Shown in pieces: positions 48,945-57,873 of a DNA stretch of 64,000 nt (position 1 is its first letter; each line of letters begins with the position of its first letter). The DNA is from Scandinavium hiltneri. Lineage in GTDB: Bacteria; Pseudomonadota; Gammaproteobacteria; Enterobacterales; Enterobacteriaceae. The notes under the pieces are model-generated. The model saw nothing but the letters and a program-made list of their open reading frames with translations. It was not told where the DNA came from and did no database searches. Both the position numbers and the translations under genes were made by a program. The stretch is taken from the NCBI RefSeq assembly GCF_024764835.1, contig NZ_JALIGE010000069.1, positions 231,066 to 295,065 on the forward strand. Reading direction: 5' to 3'.

Positions 48945-49112
48945 TTAACTTTTTTTATCGTCGGCATCAGCAAAGGAATCAATAAACGCCTTCTGCTGGG
49001 TCGTCAGTTTCCAGGAGGCTGGAACGGTTACCGGCTCCTTTTTGTGGTCCTGAGGTTTGTCATTTGACTGACATGCGGCCTTCACGGGCAGACTCTGACC
49101 AGAAACAACCAT
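48945..49112 (-). CDS. yciX: Small protein YciX (55 aa)
   Basis: Starting at ATG 49112 this encodes 55 residues, as I recall the length of E. coli YciX. A short N-terminal segment is followed by a Lys-rich hydrophilic part (KLTTQQKAFIDSFADAD). It begins 2 bp after the ymiA stop, so the two are translationally linked. Function unknown. Confidence 0.7.
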   Translation of the reverse strand: MVVSGQSLPVKAACQSNDKPQDHKKEPVTVPASWKLTTQQKAFIDSFADADDKKS

Positions 49113-49114
49113 TT

Positions 49115-49255
49115 TTAGCCCCAATATTTCCAGATGAGTAGTGCAACAACCACCCAAAACAGCGCAGAGCCCAGGAATACCGCCCGCCAGGCTTTTCGCT
49201 TCAGCTCAGCATCCCTCTGCGGTTCTTCACTTCCTGATGGCATTGCTAACCTCAT
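49115..49255 (-). CDS. ymiA: Small membrane protein YmiA (46 aa)
   Basis: 46 residues beginning MRLAMPSG with a charged front (ELKRKAWRAVF) and a C-terminal membrane helix (LGSALFWVVVALLIW), nearly identical to E. coli YmiA. Function unknown. The region 49256-49590 between it and cysB has no gene and should hold its promoter. Confidence 0.85.
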   Translation of the reverse strand: MRLAMPSGSEEPQRDAELKRKAWRAVFLGSALFWVVVALLIWKYWG

Positions 49256-49591
49256 ACAATCGGCGTCACTTATCATTATTGCACCGAACAATCGGTACCA
49301 GTAATCATCATTGAGATTAATCCTAATTAAAAAGGCGCTAAAAATCCAGCGATTTTACGAATGGTTACCCATTGGATCTTCAATCTTTGACGGCAAATAA
49401 ATAATTGACGAGAAAAATTTGCGAAGCAGCAAAATAGTTTCTACTTTTGTCGATTTTTAACAGCAGATTAATAAAATTAGAGGGCCTGGGAATGGAAACC
49501 AGAAAAAGGATAAATGCAAATGAGGGAGATTTTAATTTACGTTAAGTGATCTAATTCACGATATCCCCGTTGCCAGGGATACCATTAATAC

Positions 49592-49612
49592 CCTGAGAAA
49601 TTATTTCTCAGG
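49592..49612 (-). terminator. Hairpin spanning the cysB stop codon
   Basis: A perfect 9-bp stem CCTGAGAAA/TTTCTCAGG whose 3-nt loop is the cysB TAA codon itself. It lacks a T-run, so it may be a weak terminator or a 3'-end stabiliser. Confidence 0.5.
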
Positions 49613-50575
49613 TAATTTGATATCTTTAAACATCTCTTCGATATCTTCATTGGAGCGCAGCGCCACGGCAGTATCGACCACGTCGCGGGTCAGGTGCGGT
49701 GCAAAGCGCTGAATAAAATCGTACATGTAGCTGCGCAGGAAAGTGCTGCGACGGAAACCAATCTTGGTGGTGCTGTGGCTGAAGATGTCGCCGGCCTCGA
49801 GCTTGATAAGGTCAGGATCGGAAACCGGGTCGACGGCCATACTCGCGATCACACCGACGCCCAGTCCCAGGCGCACATAGGTTTTAATAACGTCGGCATC
49901 GGTTGCTGTGAACACGATACGCGGCGTCAACCCTGCGCGATTAAACGCGGTGTCCAGCTCTGAACGCCCGGTGAAACCAAAGGTGTACGTGACCAGCGGG
50001 TACTGCGCCAGTTCTTCGATGGTCACCGACCCTTTCCCTGCCAGTGGGTGATCTGGCGTAACCACAATAGAACGGTTCCAGTGGTAGCACGGCAGCATAA
50101 CTAAGTCGTCATACAGATGCAGCGCTTCGGTGGCGATGGCGAAATCGGCATTGCCTTTGGAGACCGCTTCGGCGATTTGCGTCGGCGAACCCTGGTGCAT
50201 ATGCAACGACACGCGCGGGTAACGCTCAATAAAGCCTTTGATAACGCCCGGTAGCGCATAACGCGCCTGAGTGTGGGTGGTTGCCACGTAAAGCGAGCCT
50301 TTATCCGGCCAGGTATGTTCCCCGGCAACCGATTTTATCGCATCGACTTTAGACAGGACTTCGCGCGCGATACGGATAATCTCCTGCCCCGCCGGCGTCA
50401 CCTGCGTCAGGTGTTTTCCGCTTCGGGCAAATATCTGGATACCCAGCTCATCCTCGAGCATACGGACCTGCTTACTGATGCCTGGCTGAGAGGTATACAA
50501 TCCTTCAGCGGTCGAGGAAACGTTGAGGTTATGGTTCACAACCTCAACGATATAACGGAGTTGCTGTAGTTTCAT
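49601..50575 (-). CDS. cysB: Transcriptional regulator CysB
   Basis: LysR-family activator of sulfate assimilation and cysteine synthesis, responding to N-acetylserine, with sulfide or thiosulfate as anti-inducers. 324 residues: a winged helix-turn-helix at 1-60 (STAEGLYTSQPGISKQVRMLE) and a two-lobed inducer domain. Nearly identical to E. coli CysB. Single-gene unit downstream of topA. Confidence 0.97.
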   Translation of the reverse strand: MKLQQLRYIVEVVNHNLNVSSTAEGLYTSQPGISKQVRMLEDELGIQIFARSGKHLTQVTPAGQEIIRIAREVLSKVDAIKSVAGEHTWPDKGSLYVATTHTQARYALPGVIKGFIERYPRVSLHMHQGSPTQIAEAVSKGNADFAIATEALHLYDDLVMLPCYHWNRSIVVTPDHPLAGKGSVTIEELAQYPLVTYTFGFTGRSELDTAFNRAGLTPRIVFTATDADVIKTYVRLGLGVGVIASMAVDPVSDPDLIKLEAGDIFSHSTTKIGFRRSTFLRSYMYDFIQRFAPHLTRDVVDTAVALRSNEDIEEMFKDIKLPEK

Positions 50576-50711
50576 GACCGGTATCCGATATGCGTACGGC
50601 GCGGTTGCCTAATACGATTTGATAATAAAAAAATGGTTAACTATAACCACTATATCATTTATACCGGATGTGTATAGATGTGAAGAAAAAATAATAACGT
50701 GGCTATTTTTG

Positions 50712-50740
50712 CCAAAAGAAAGGGCCGCAGAGCGGCCCTT
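50712..50740 (-). terminator. topA terminator
   Basis: On the minus strand AAGGGCCGC-TCT-GCGGCCCTT is followed by TCTTTT, about 30 bp after the topA stop codon. Confidence 0.85.
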
Positions 50741-50770
50741 AACGGTGTTTTTCAGTGATTCAGAAATGCA

Positions 50771-53371
50771 TTACTTCTTCGCGACTTCCTGCCACTTGCC
50801 GTCGATAAAGAAGGCAGACCAACCGGTCGCTTTACCGTCTTTTTCAGAAGACACGTACTGCTGCTTCGTTTTACGGCTGAAACGCACCATGGTCTTGTTG
50901 CCCTGGCCGTCTTCCTGTGGAGCATCTGCCAGATAGCGCAGTTTTTCCGGCAGACGGTCACGGAAGCGGTACAGCTCTTCCACTAACGGTGCACGCGTTT
51001 CACGCGATTTAGGGAAGGTATTTGCCGCCAGGAACACGCCCGCAGCGCCATCACGCAACACGAAGTACGCATCTGATTTCTCACACTGCAGTTCTGGCAG
51101 CGGAGTTGGATCTTCCTTCGGCGGAGCCACTTCACCGTTACGCAGGATCTTACGGGTATTCTTGCAATCGTCGTTGGTACAGGCCATGTACTTACCAAAA
51201 CGTCCCATTTTCAGGTGCATTTCAGAACCACATTTCTCACACTCAACAATTGGGCCATCATAACCCTTGATGCGGAACTCGCCTTCTTCGATTTCGTAAC
51301 CGTCGCAGGTCGGGTTGTTACCACAGACATGCAGCTTACGTTTCGGATCGATAAGGTAGCTATCCATCGCCGTACCGCATTTGGCACAACGGCGCTTAGC
51401 ACGCAGCGCATTCGTTTCCGCGTCGTCGCCTTCCAGTACGTTCAGCACTTCGTTTTCTGGCACCAGGTTAATGGTGGTTTTACAACGCTCTTTCGGCGGT
51501 AAAGCATAGCCGGAACAGCCCAGGAACACGCCGGTGCTCGCGGTACGGATCCCCATCTTACGGCCACAGGTTGGGCAGTCGATGCTGGTCATGATCATCG
51601 GGTTCGGCTGCATACCGCCTTCTTCCGGATCTTTCTCCGCCGTTTCGAGCTGACGGGTAAAGTCGCCGAAAAAGTCGTTCAGAACCTGTTTCCACTCGGC
51701 CTGATGGTTTGCGACCTGGTCAAGGCTACTTTCCATCTGCGCGGTGAAGTCGTAGTTCATCAGCTCGCGGAAGTTGTCTTCCAGACGATCGGTGACGATC
51801 TCGCCCATTTTCTCGGCGTAGAAACGACGGTTTTCGACGCGAACATAGCCACGATCCTGAATGGTCGAAATGATCGACGCATAGGTAGACGGACGGCCAA
51901 TACCACGTTTTTCCAGTTCTTTAACCAAAGACGCTTCGCTGAATCGCGCCGGTGGTTTGGTAAAGTGCTGAGCCGGAAGCAGCTCAACCAGGGTCAACTC
52001 TTCACCTTTTTTCACCGGCGGCAGCGTACGGTCTTCGTCGCCTTTACGCAGCGCAGGCATGACTTTTGTCCAGCCGTCGAAGCGCAGAGTACGACCACGC
52101 GCTTTCAGTTTGAAATCACCCGCACCAACGGTTAGCGTGGTGGAATCGTACTGTGCTGGCGTCATCTGACACGCAACAAACTGGCGCCAGATCAGCTGAT
52201 ACAGTTTCTGTGCATCAGCTTCCATATCTTTCAGAGATTCGGCCACAACCGCGACATCAGAAGGACGAATTGCTTCGTGCGCTTCCTGTGAATTCTCTTT
52301 GCTGGCGTACTGATTCGCGTTTTCCGGCAGGTATTTCTTACCGAAGTTTTCACCAATGTAGTCGCGAACCATGCTTACCGCGTCCTGACTCAGGTTTGTG
52401 GAGTCGGTACGCATATAAGTGATGTGACCCGCTTCATACAAACGTTGAGCCATCATCATGGTTTTCTTCACGCCGTAGCCGAGACGGGTACTTGCCGCCT
52501 GCTGGAGCGTGGAGGTAATGAACGGCGCGCCCGGCTTGCTGCTGGTCGGCTTATCTTCACGTTCGAGTACGCTGTAGCGCGCTTTCTCAAGCTGGCTAAC
52601 GGCGGCCATGGTTTCATCACGGGTAACCGGACGGAACGGCTTATCGTGATGATGGCTAACTTCCAACGGCAGCGCATCGCCTGACGGCGTCGCGGTGTTG
52701 GCGTCAATTTCCCAGTACTCTTCCGGAACGAACGCTTTAATTTCACGCTCGCGCTCAACAACCAGACGTACGGCAACAGACTGTACGCGTCCTGCAGACA
52801 GGCCACGAGCAATCTTTTTCCACAGCAGTGGAGAGACCATGTAACCCACCACGCGGTCGACGAAACGACGCGCCTGCTGAGCATTAACCCTGTCGATATT
52901 CAGTTCACCTGGCGTGTCAAACGCCTGACGAATCGCATTCTTGGTTATCTCGTTAAACACCACGCGGCTATAGCGTGAGTCATCACCACCGATCACTTCC
53001 CGTAGGTGCCATGCAATGGCCTCCCCTTCGCGGTCAAGGTCAGTTGCGAGATAGATATGGTCAGCTTTTTCAGCTAACTGTTTGAGTTCAGCGACAACCT
53101 TTTCTTTACCTGGCAACACTTCGTACTGGGCAGCCCAGTCGTGCCACGGATCAACGCCCATGCGGTTTACAAGCGCACCGCGTTCATCCTTTTTCGGCTT
53201 TTTGGCCGGTTTGGCGGCGGTAGAGTCGGCGCTCTTTTTGCTTGCTGAGCCACTGGTCGGCAGATCGCGGATATGACCCACGCTGGATTTCACAACGTAG
53301 TCATTACCCAGGTACTTATTGATCGTTTTGGCTTTTGCCGGGGACTCAACGATAACGAGAGCTTTACCCAT
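50771..53371 (-). CDS. topA: DNA topoisomerase I
   Basis: Type IA topoisomerase of 866 residues that relaxes negative supercoils. A Toprim domain lies at the N-terminus (DLDREGEA), the active tyrosine is in ITYMRTDST, and three Cys4 zinc ribbons plus ribbon-like repeats form the C-terminus (CPTCGRKMG, CAKCGTAMDS, CEKCGSEMH). ATG 53371 matches the E. coli start; a GTG two codons earlier is in frame. The 420 bp upstream (53372-53793) holds no gene and probably multiple promoters. Confidence 0.97.
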   Translation of the reverse strand: MGKALVIVESPAKAKTINKYLGNDYVVKSSVGHIRDLPTSGSASKKSADSTAAKPAKKPKKDERGALVNRMGVDPWHDWAAQYEVLPGKEKVVAELKQLAEKADHIYLATDLDREGEAIAWHLREVIGGDDSRYSRVVFNEITKNAIRQAFDTPGELNIDRVNAQQARRFVDRVVGYMVSPLLWKKIARGLSAGRVQSVAVRLVVEREREIKAFVPEEYWEIDANTATPSGDALPLEVSHHHDKPFRPVTRDETMAAVSQLEKARYSVLEREDKPTSSKPGAPFITSTLQQAASTRLGYGVKKTMMMAQRLYEAGHITYMRTDSTNLSQDAVSMVRDYIGENFGKKYLPENANQYASKENSQEAHEAIRPSDVAVVAESLKDMEADAQKLYQLIWRQFVACQMTPAQYDSTTLTVGAGDFKLKARGRTLRFDGWTKVMPALRKGDEDRTLPPVKKGEELTLVELLPAQHFTKPPARFSEASLVKELEKRGIGRPSTYASIISTIQDRGYVRVENRRFYAEKMGEIVTDRLEDNFRELMNYDFTAQMESSLDQVANHQAEWKQVLNDFFGDFTRQLETAEKDPEEGGMQPNPMIMTSIDCPTCGRKMGIRTASTGVFLGCSGYALPPKERCKTTINLVPENEVLNVLEGDDAETNALRAKRRCAKCGTAMDSYLIDPKRKLHVCGNNPTCDGYEIEEGEFRIKGYDGPIVECEKCGSEMHLKMGRFGKYMACTNDDCKNTRKILRNGEVAPPKEDPTPLPELQCEKSDAYFVLRDGAAGVFLAANTFPKSRETRAPLVEELYRFRDRLPEKLRYLADAPQEDGQGNKTMVRFSRKTKQQYVSSEKDGKATGWSAFFIDGKWQEVAKK

Positions 53372-53793
53372 ATTCACCTTTACCTAATTTGATTCTTCCA
53401 GGAATACGCACTTTCCAAAAGGAGGGTGCATATATCGCACTTGAATTCACCTTCCACTGGCGACGTGCCTAAATCTTGTGGCGGCGTCAATGGATATCAA
53501 CCCCTTCTCTGGTCCGGCCCCAGAAGCCTGAGTCAGAGGATTGAGTTTGCTGGCCTTTTCCTGCCAGGTGGTATAGCACGAAGAATTTTCGGTCGAATGT
53601 CAAGCAATTCTGTTGCCAGAATGCGAAAGCGTCACACTGTACCTGATAAAATCTGTTACGCAACTTTATTAGCATGCAAAAGCAATTCCCGCCAGCCGAC
53701 GCGACCTCGCGATGTCCTTGTGTTTAACAGGGAAAATTTGCCCGCGTGGCGCGCCGGGCGTAAACTATTGGCAGTGTTTTAGAGGAGTCAGTG

Positions 53794-54045
53794 ATGCAAG
53801 AAACATCCCAACCTATCGATAGCCAGTCCCTGCTGGTAGAAGCTAACCGCCTGATCCGTGAACATGACGATACGATGAAAGGTATCGAAGCGACCGGTGT
53901 AACCCAGCGCAACGGCGTGCTGGTGTTCAGCGGCGAATACTATCTTGATGAACAAGGCCTGCCGACACCAAAGAGCACCGCAGTGTTCAATATGTTCAAA
54001 TATCTCGCTCACCAGCTGTCAGAAAAATACCACCTGGTCGATTAA
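53794..54045 (+). CDS. yciN: Conserved protein YciN
   Basis: 83-residue cytosolic protein of unknown function, homologous to E. coli YciN (GIEATGVTQRNGVLVF, DEQGLP.KSTAVFNMFK). ATG 53794 follows AGAGGAG; the GTG three bases before it is not needed. Confidence 0.92.
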   Translation: MQETSQPIDSQSLLVEANRLIREHDDTMKGIEATGVTQRNGVLVFSGEYYLDEQGLPTPKSTAVFNMFKYLAHQLSEKYHLVD

Positions 54046-54047
54046 AA

Positions 54048-54073
54048 AAATGCGAGGCTCAGGCCTCGCATTT
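54048..54073 (+). terminator. Bidirectional terminator yciN/sohB
   Basis: AAATGCGAGGC-TCAG-GCCTCGCATTT stem with A-run and T-run flanks between convergent yciN and sohB. Confidence 0.88.
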
Positions 54074-54076
54074 CAT

Positions 54077-55123
54077 TTACATCATCGGTTTTTGCCCGCG
54101 CTGCCACCAGCGCATCAACAGATGATCTGCGCTTTCTGCAGCACTGCCGGTAAAACGGTCCATCAGTTTCTTGCGTTGCAGATAACGAACGTTCAGTACG
54201 TCGTGCCCGTCCATCAACCCGAGCAGCAGGTCGTCACTGGTGCCAATTTCATCCACCAGCCCTTTCTCCTGAGCCTGTTGACCGTACCAGTGTTCGCCTG
54301 TCGCCACCTGGTCAATGTCCAGCTGCGGGCGCATTTGATGCACGAAATCTTTAAAAAGCAGATGGGTTTCGTTGAGATCTTCGCGGAACTTCTGTCGCCC
54401 TTCTTCGGTATTTTCACCGAGCAGCGTCAGCGTGCGTTTATATTGACCCGCAGTATGCAATTCGATGTCGATATCTTTATTTTTCAGGAAACGGTTAAAG
54501 TTCGGGATCTGCGCGACCACGCCGATGGAGCCGATAATGGCGAACGGGGCGGAAACAATTTTGTTGCCGACACAGGCCATCATATAGCCGCCGCTGGCCG
54601 CCACTTTGTCCACCGCAATGGTCAGCGGGATCTGCTTATTGCGAAGACGCTGGAGCTGTGACGCGGCAAGGCCATAGCCATGCACCACGCCACCAGGGCT
54701 TTCCAGACGCACGACCACCTGGTCCTGCGGTTTGATCACCGCCAGCACAGCGGTGACTTCTTCACGCAGCGCGGTGACCTCATGGGCGTCCATGCTGCCT
54801 TTGAAATCCAGTACCCAGACTTTGGGCTTATCGCCGGTTTCTTTTACGCCCTTCTTCGCGTTAGCCTTCGCCGTTTTGGCTTCAAGCTTGTGCTTTTTCT
54901 TCTGCGCTTTGTGCCAGAGCTTTTGCTGTGGGCCGTCAAGCAGCGCCACGCTCATATCTTCCTGCATCTCTTTATATTGTTCACTGAGATTCGTGATCCG
55001 CAGCTCTCCGCGCTGCCTTTTACGTTGGGTAAGATTCACGATTAGCGTAGCAACTACCGCAATCGCGACCACAATCGTGGCGATTTTCGCCAAAAACAAC
55101 CCATATTGAGAAAGTAGTTCCAC
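54077..55123 (-). CDS. sohB: SohB, inner-membrane S49 peptidase
   Basis: 348-residue signal-peptide-peptidase-like serine protease, a multicopy suppressor of degP loss in E. coli. The N-terminal membrane helix (about 8-30) is followed by a charged linker rich in Lys and the S49 domain with the catalytic Ser in KVAASGGYM and a downstream Lys. Single gene. Confidence 0.95.
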   Translation of the reverse strand: MELLSQYGLFLAKIATIVVAIAVVATLIVNLTQRKRQRGELRITNLSEQYKEMQEDMSVALLDGPQQKLWHKAQKKKHKLEAKTAKANAKKGVKETGDKPKVWVLDFKGSMDAHEVTALREEVTAVLAVIKPQDQVVVRLESPGGVVHGYGLAASQLQRLRNKQIPLTIAVDKVAASGGYMMACVGNKIVSAPFAIIGSIGVVAQIPNFNRFLKNKDIDIELHTAGQYKRTLTLLGENTEEGRQKFREDLNETHLLFKDFVHQMRPQLDIDQVATGEHWYGQQAQEKGLVDEIGTSDDLLLGLMDGHDVLNVRYLQRKKLMDRFTGSAAESADHLLMRWWQRGQKPMM

Positions 55124-55385
55124 GCTTCCACCTTGAAAAGAATCACTTGGTTATCGCGCACAGTGTACAACAGCCCATACAGTGCGTCTCCCGCCAGAAT
55201 TGTACGATGCGAGCATGCTTCCCGTTTTTTTCATGGGCAATGAAATGATTGCAAAATGTTAATTCTGAACAGGCTTTCCGTCTGGCTGATTGAAATACAC
55301 GCTCGTTTAGGGCATAAAACCGAAAAGCGAACAAACAGAAGCAGAACAGTAACGTGGGGCGACGAAGCGCCACAGGAGAGAGTCC

Positions 55386-56144
55386 GTGCATTATCAACCG
55401 CAACGCGAATTGCTACAAAATCGCATCATTCTGGTCACCGGCGCCAGCGACGGTATCGGTCGTGAAGCCGCTCTGACCTACGCCCGCTACGGTGCGAGCG
55501 TGGTTCTATTGGGTCGCAATGAAGATAAACTGCGGGCCGTTGCCCAGCAGATCCAACAGGAAGGCGGCATTGCACCACAGTGGTTTACTCTTGATTTGCT
55601 CACCTGCACGCCAGAAATCTGTCAGCAGTTGGCGCAGAAAATCAGTATTCACACTCCGCACCTGGACGGCGTGCTGCATAACGCGGGTCTGTTGGGTGAC
55701 GTCGTACCGATGGACCAGCAAAAGCCGGATGTCTGGCAGGATGTGATGCAGGTAAATGTCAACGGCACATTTTTCCTCACCCAGGCGCTTCTTCCTTTAT
55801 TACTCAAATCGGATTCCGGTTCGCTGGTCTTCACCTCGTCCAGCGTCGGGCAACAAGGCCGGGCCAACTGGGGCGCGTATGCGGTCTCCAAATTCGCCAC
55901 CGAAGGCATGATGCAGGTACTGGCTGAAGAGTATCAGAGCCAGCTGCGCGTCAACTGCATAAACCCAGGCGGCACCCGAACCGGGATGCGGGCTAGCGCG
56001 TTTCCAACGGAAGATCCGCAGAAGCTTAAAACCCCTGCCGACATCATGCCGTTGTATTTATGGCTGATGGGCGATGACAGCCGTCGCAAAACGGGAACGA
56101 CTTTCGACGCCCAGCCGGGCCGCAAACCAGGGATTTCACAATGA
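55386..56144 (+). CDS. yciK: Short-chain dehydrogenase YciK
   Basis: 252-residue SDR-fold oxidoreductase: cofactor motif TGASDGIG, NNAG-like HNAG, Ser in TSSSV and the YAVSK active-site pair. Substrate unknown. Translation starts at GTG 55386, preceded by AGGAGAG and matching the E. coli protein. It overlaps btuR by 4 bp (ATGA), forming a two-gene operon. The 55124-55385 region between divergent sohB and yciK holds no gene. Confidence 0.94.
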   Translation: MHYQPQRELLQNRIILVTGASDGIGREAALTYARYGASVVLLGRNEDKLRAVAQQIQQEGGIAPQWFTLDLLTCTPEICQQLAQKISIHTPHLDGVLHNAGLLGDVVPMDQQKPDVWQDVMQVNVNGTFFLTQALLPLLLKSDSGSLVFTSSSVGQQGRANWGAYAVSKFATEGMMQVLAEEYQSQLRVNCINPGGTRTGMRASAFPTEDPQKLKTPADIMPLYLWLMGDDSRRKTGTTFDAQPGRKPGISQ

Positions 56145-56731
56145 GTGACGACCGTCATCGCGAACGACAACAACGTCTGAAAGAGAAAGTTGATGCTCGC
56201 GTCGCTGACGCCCAGGAAGAGCGCGGTATCCTGTTGGTGCTGACCGGTAACGGCAAAGGCAAAACCACGGCAGCGTTTGGCACGGCGACGCGCGCGGTGG
56301 GTCATGGTAAGAAAGTCGGCGTGATTCAGTTCATCAAGGGTGAATGGCCTAACGGCGAGCGAAATTTGCTGGAGCCCCATGGCGTAGAGTTTCAGGTGAT
56401 GGCGACCGGTTTTACCTGGAACACGCAAGATAAAGCGGGCGATACTGCCGCCTGTTTAGCGGTGTGGGAACATGCGAAGCGTATGATGACCGATACCAGC
56501 CTGGATATGGTTATTCTCGACGAGTTGACCTACATGGTGGCTTACGATTATCTGCCGCTGGAAGAGGTGTTAACGGCGCTCCGCCACCGTCCGCATCACC
56601 AGACGGTCATCATCACGGGCCGCGGCTGTCATCGGGATATTCTGGAGATAGCGGATACGGTAAGCGAACTGCGCCCGGTGAAGCATGCCTTCGATGCAGG
56701 CATTAAAGCGCAGCTCGGTATCGACTATTAA
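56141..56731 (+). CDS. btuR: Cob(I)yrinic acid a,c-diamide adenosyltransferase
   Basis: 196-residue ATP:corrinoid adenosyltransferase (BtuR/CobO/CobA family) that attaches the adenosyl group to cobalamin precursors or salvaged B12. P-loop GNGKGKTT near 37-44, plus QFIKGEW and LDELTY motifs. Translationally coupled to yciK. Confidence 0.96.
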   Translation: MSDDRHRERQQRLKEKVDARVADAQEERGILLVLTGNGKGKTTAAFGTATRAVGHGKKVGVIQFIKGEWPNGERNLLEPHGVEFQVMATGFTWNTQDKAGDTAACLAVWEHAKRMMTDTSLDMVILDELTYMVAYDYLPLEEVLTALRHRPHHQTVIITGRGCHRDILEIADTVSELRPVKHAFDAGIKAQLGIDY

Positions 56732-56752
56732 AAAAGGCCCCAGGGGCCTTTT
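56732..56752 (+). terminator. Bidirectional terminator btuR/rluB
   Basis: AAAAGGCC/GGCCTTTT stem with a short loop between convergent btuR and rluB. Confidence 0.82.
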
Positions 56753-56755
56753 ATC

Positions 56756-57661
56756 TTATGAACCGCTGCCGCTGTTACGGCTGCTGGAGCGACGACCGTT
56801 TCCGCCGGTCTTCGCGGGCTTACCGCCCACCTGCGTGTGACGTTTCACCGCTCGGCGGATCTGGTTGGCCTTCACGCGGCGACGATCTTTCTCGACCGCC
56901 ACTTTGGATTCAGTTTCCGGCTTCAGCTCTACCAGCTCACGCAGGTAGTTGGTCTGCGCCAGATCCAGCTCGGTGTAACCCCCGCGCGGCAGGCCTTTTG
57001 GCAATGGAATATCACCGTAACGTACGCGAATCAGACGGCTAACCTGCACGCCTACGGCTTCCCACAGGCGACGTACTTCGCGGTTACGCCCTTCGGTCAG
57101 GGTCACGTTGTACCACTGGTTGATCCCTTCGCCACCGGTAAATTTGATGGTTTTGAATGCTGCCGGGCCGTCTTCAAGCTGCACGCCACGTGACAGCTGA
57201 CGCACTTTATTCTCGTCAACTTCACCGAACACGCGCACGGCGTATTCACGCTCAACTTCGCGGCTCGGGTGCATCAGGCGGTTCGCCAGTTCACCGTCGG
57301 TGGTGAACAGCATCAGGCCACAGGTGTTCACGTCCAGACGCCCTACGGCAATCCAGCGTGCGCCACGCAGTTTTGGCAGGCGGTCAAACACCGTCGGACG
57401 CCCTTCCGGGTCGCTACGGGTGCACAGCTCGCCTTCCGGCTTGTAGTACGCCAGCACGCGGCAAATCTGTTCCACGGATTCTTTAACGGAAATCAGGTGT
57501 CCGTCGATACGAATTTTAAGACCGGGAATAACTTCAACGCGATCGCCCAGCGTGGCAACTTTGCCATCAACGCTGACACGACCGGCCTGAATCATGGTTT
57601 CGATTTCACGGCGGGAGCCGTGGCCGGCGCGGGCCAGCACTTTCTGTAATTTCTCGCTCAT
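56756..57661 (-). CDS. rluB: 23S rRNA pseudouridine(2605) synthase
   Basis: 301-residue RsuA-family pseudouridine synthase. An S4 domain (MSEKLQKVLARAGHGSRREIE) precedes the catalytic domain with the active Asp in VGRLDVNTCG. The C-terminal tail is basic and Ser/Gly-rich. The 185 bp upstream (57662-57847) holds its promoter region and separates it from the phage element. Confidence 0.95.
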   Translation of the reverse strand: MSEKLQKVLARAGHGSRREIETMIQAGRVSVDGKVATLGDRVEVIPGLKIRIDGHLISVKESVEQICRVLAYYKPEGELCTRSDPEGRPTVFDRLPKLRGARWIAVGRLDVNTCGLMLFTTDGELANRLMHPSREVEREYAVRVFGEVDENKVRQLSRGVQLEDGPAAFKTIKFTGGEGINQWYNVTLTEGRNREVRRLWEAVGVQVSRLIRVRYGDIPLPKGLPRGGYTELDLAQTNYLRELVELKPETESKVAVEKDRRRVKANQIRRAVKRHTQVGGKPAKTGGNGRRSSSRNSGSGS

Positions 57662-57840
57662 CGAGCATCCTTTAGGTGTCGCCTTCCCAGGCGTCGACTT
57701 GATACTAACAAATCTATATAAATCAATGCGTTAGCATATTTTGATGAAAGCCATTATACGCGATGTTCACCACGTTGTAACCTACTTTGTTGTACACCAT
57801 GTGCATCATCTTAAATGTAGGTATTGATTACATTTTGAGC

Positions 57841-57867
57841 AAATGAAAAAGGGGCTTACGCCCCTTT
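57841..57867 (-). terminator. Terminator at the left end of the phage operon
   Basis: On the minus strand AAAGGGGC-GTAA-GCCCCTTT is followed by TTTTTCATTT, just after the tape-measure-like gene. Confidence 0.85.
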
Positions 57868-57873
57868 GATATA

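Noticed and set aside
53945..54661. A 238-codon plus-strand frame covering yciN and the sohB 3' half
   Set aside because: It crosses the strong yciN/sohB terminator and is antisense to a conserved protease; composition is that of a shadow frame.
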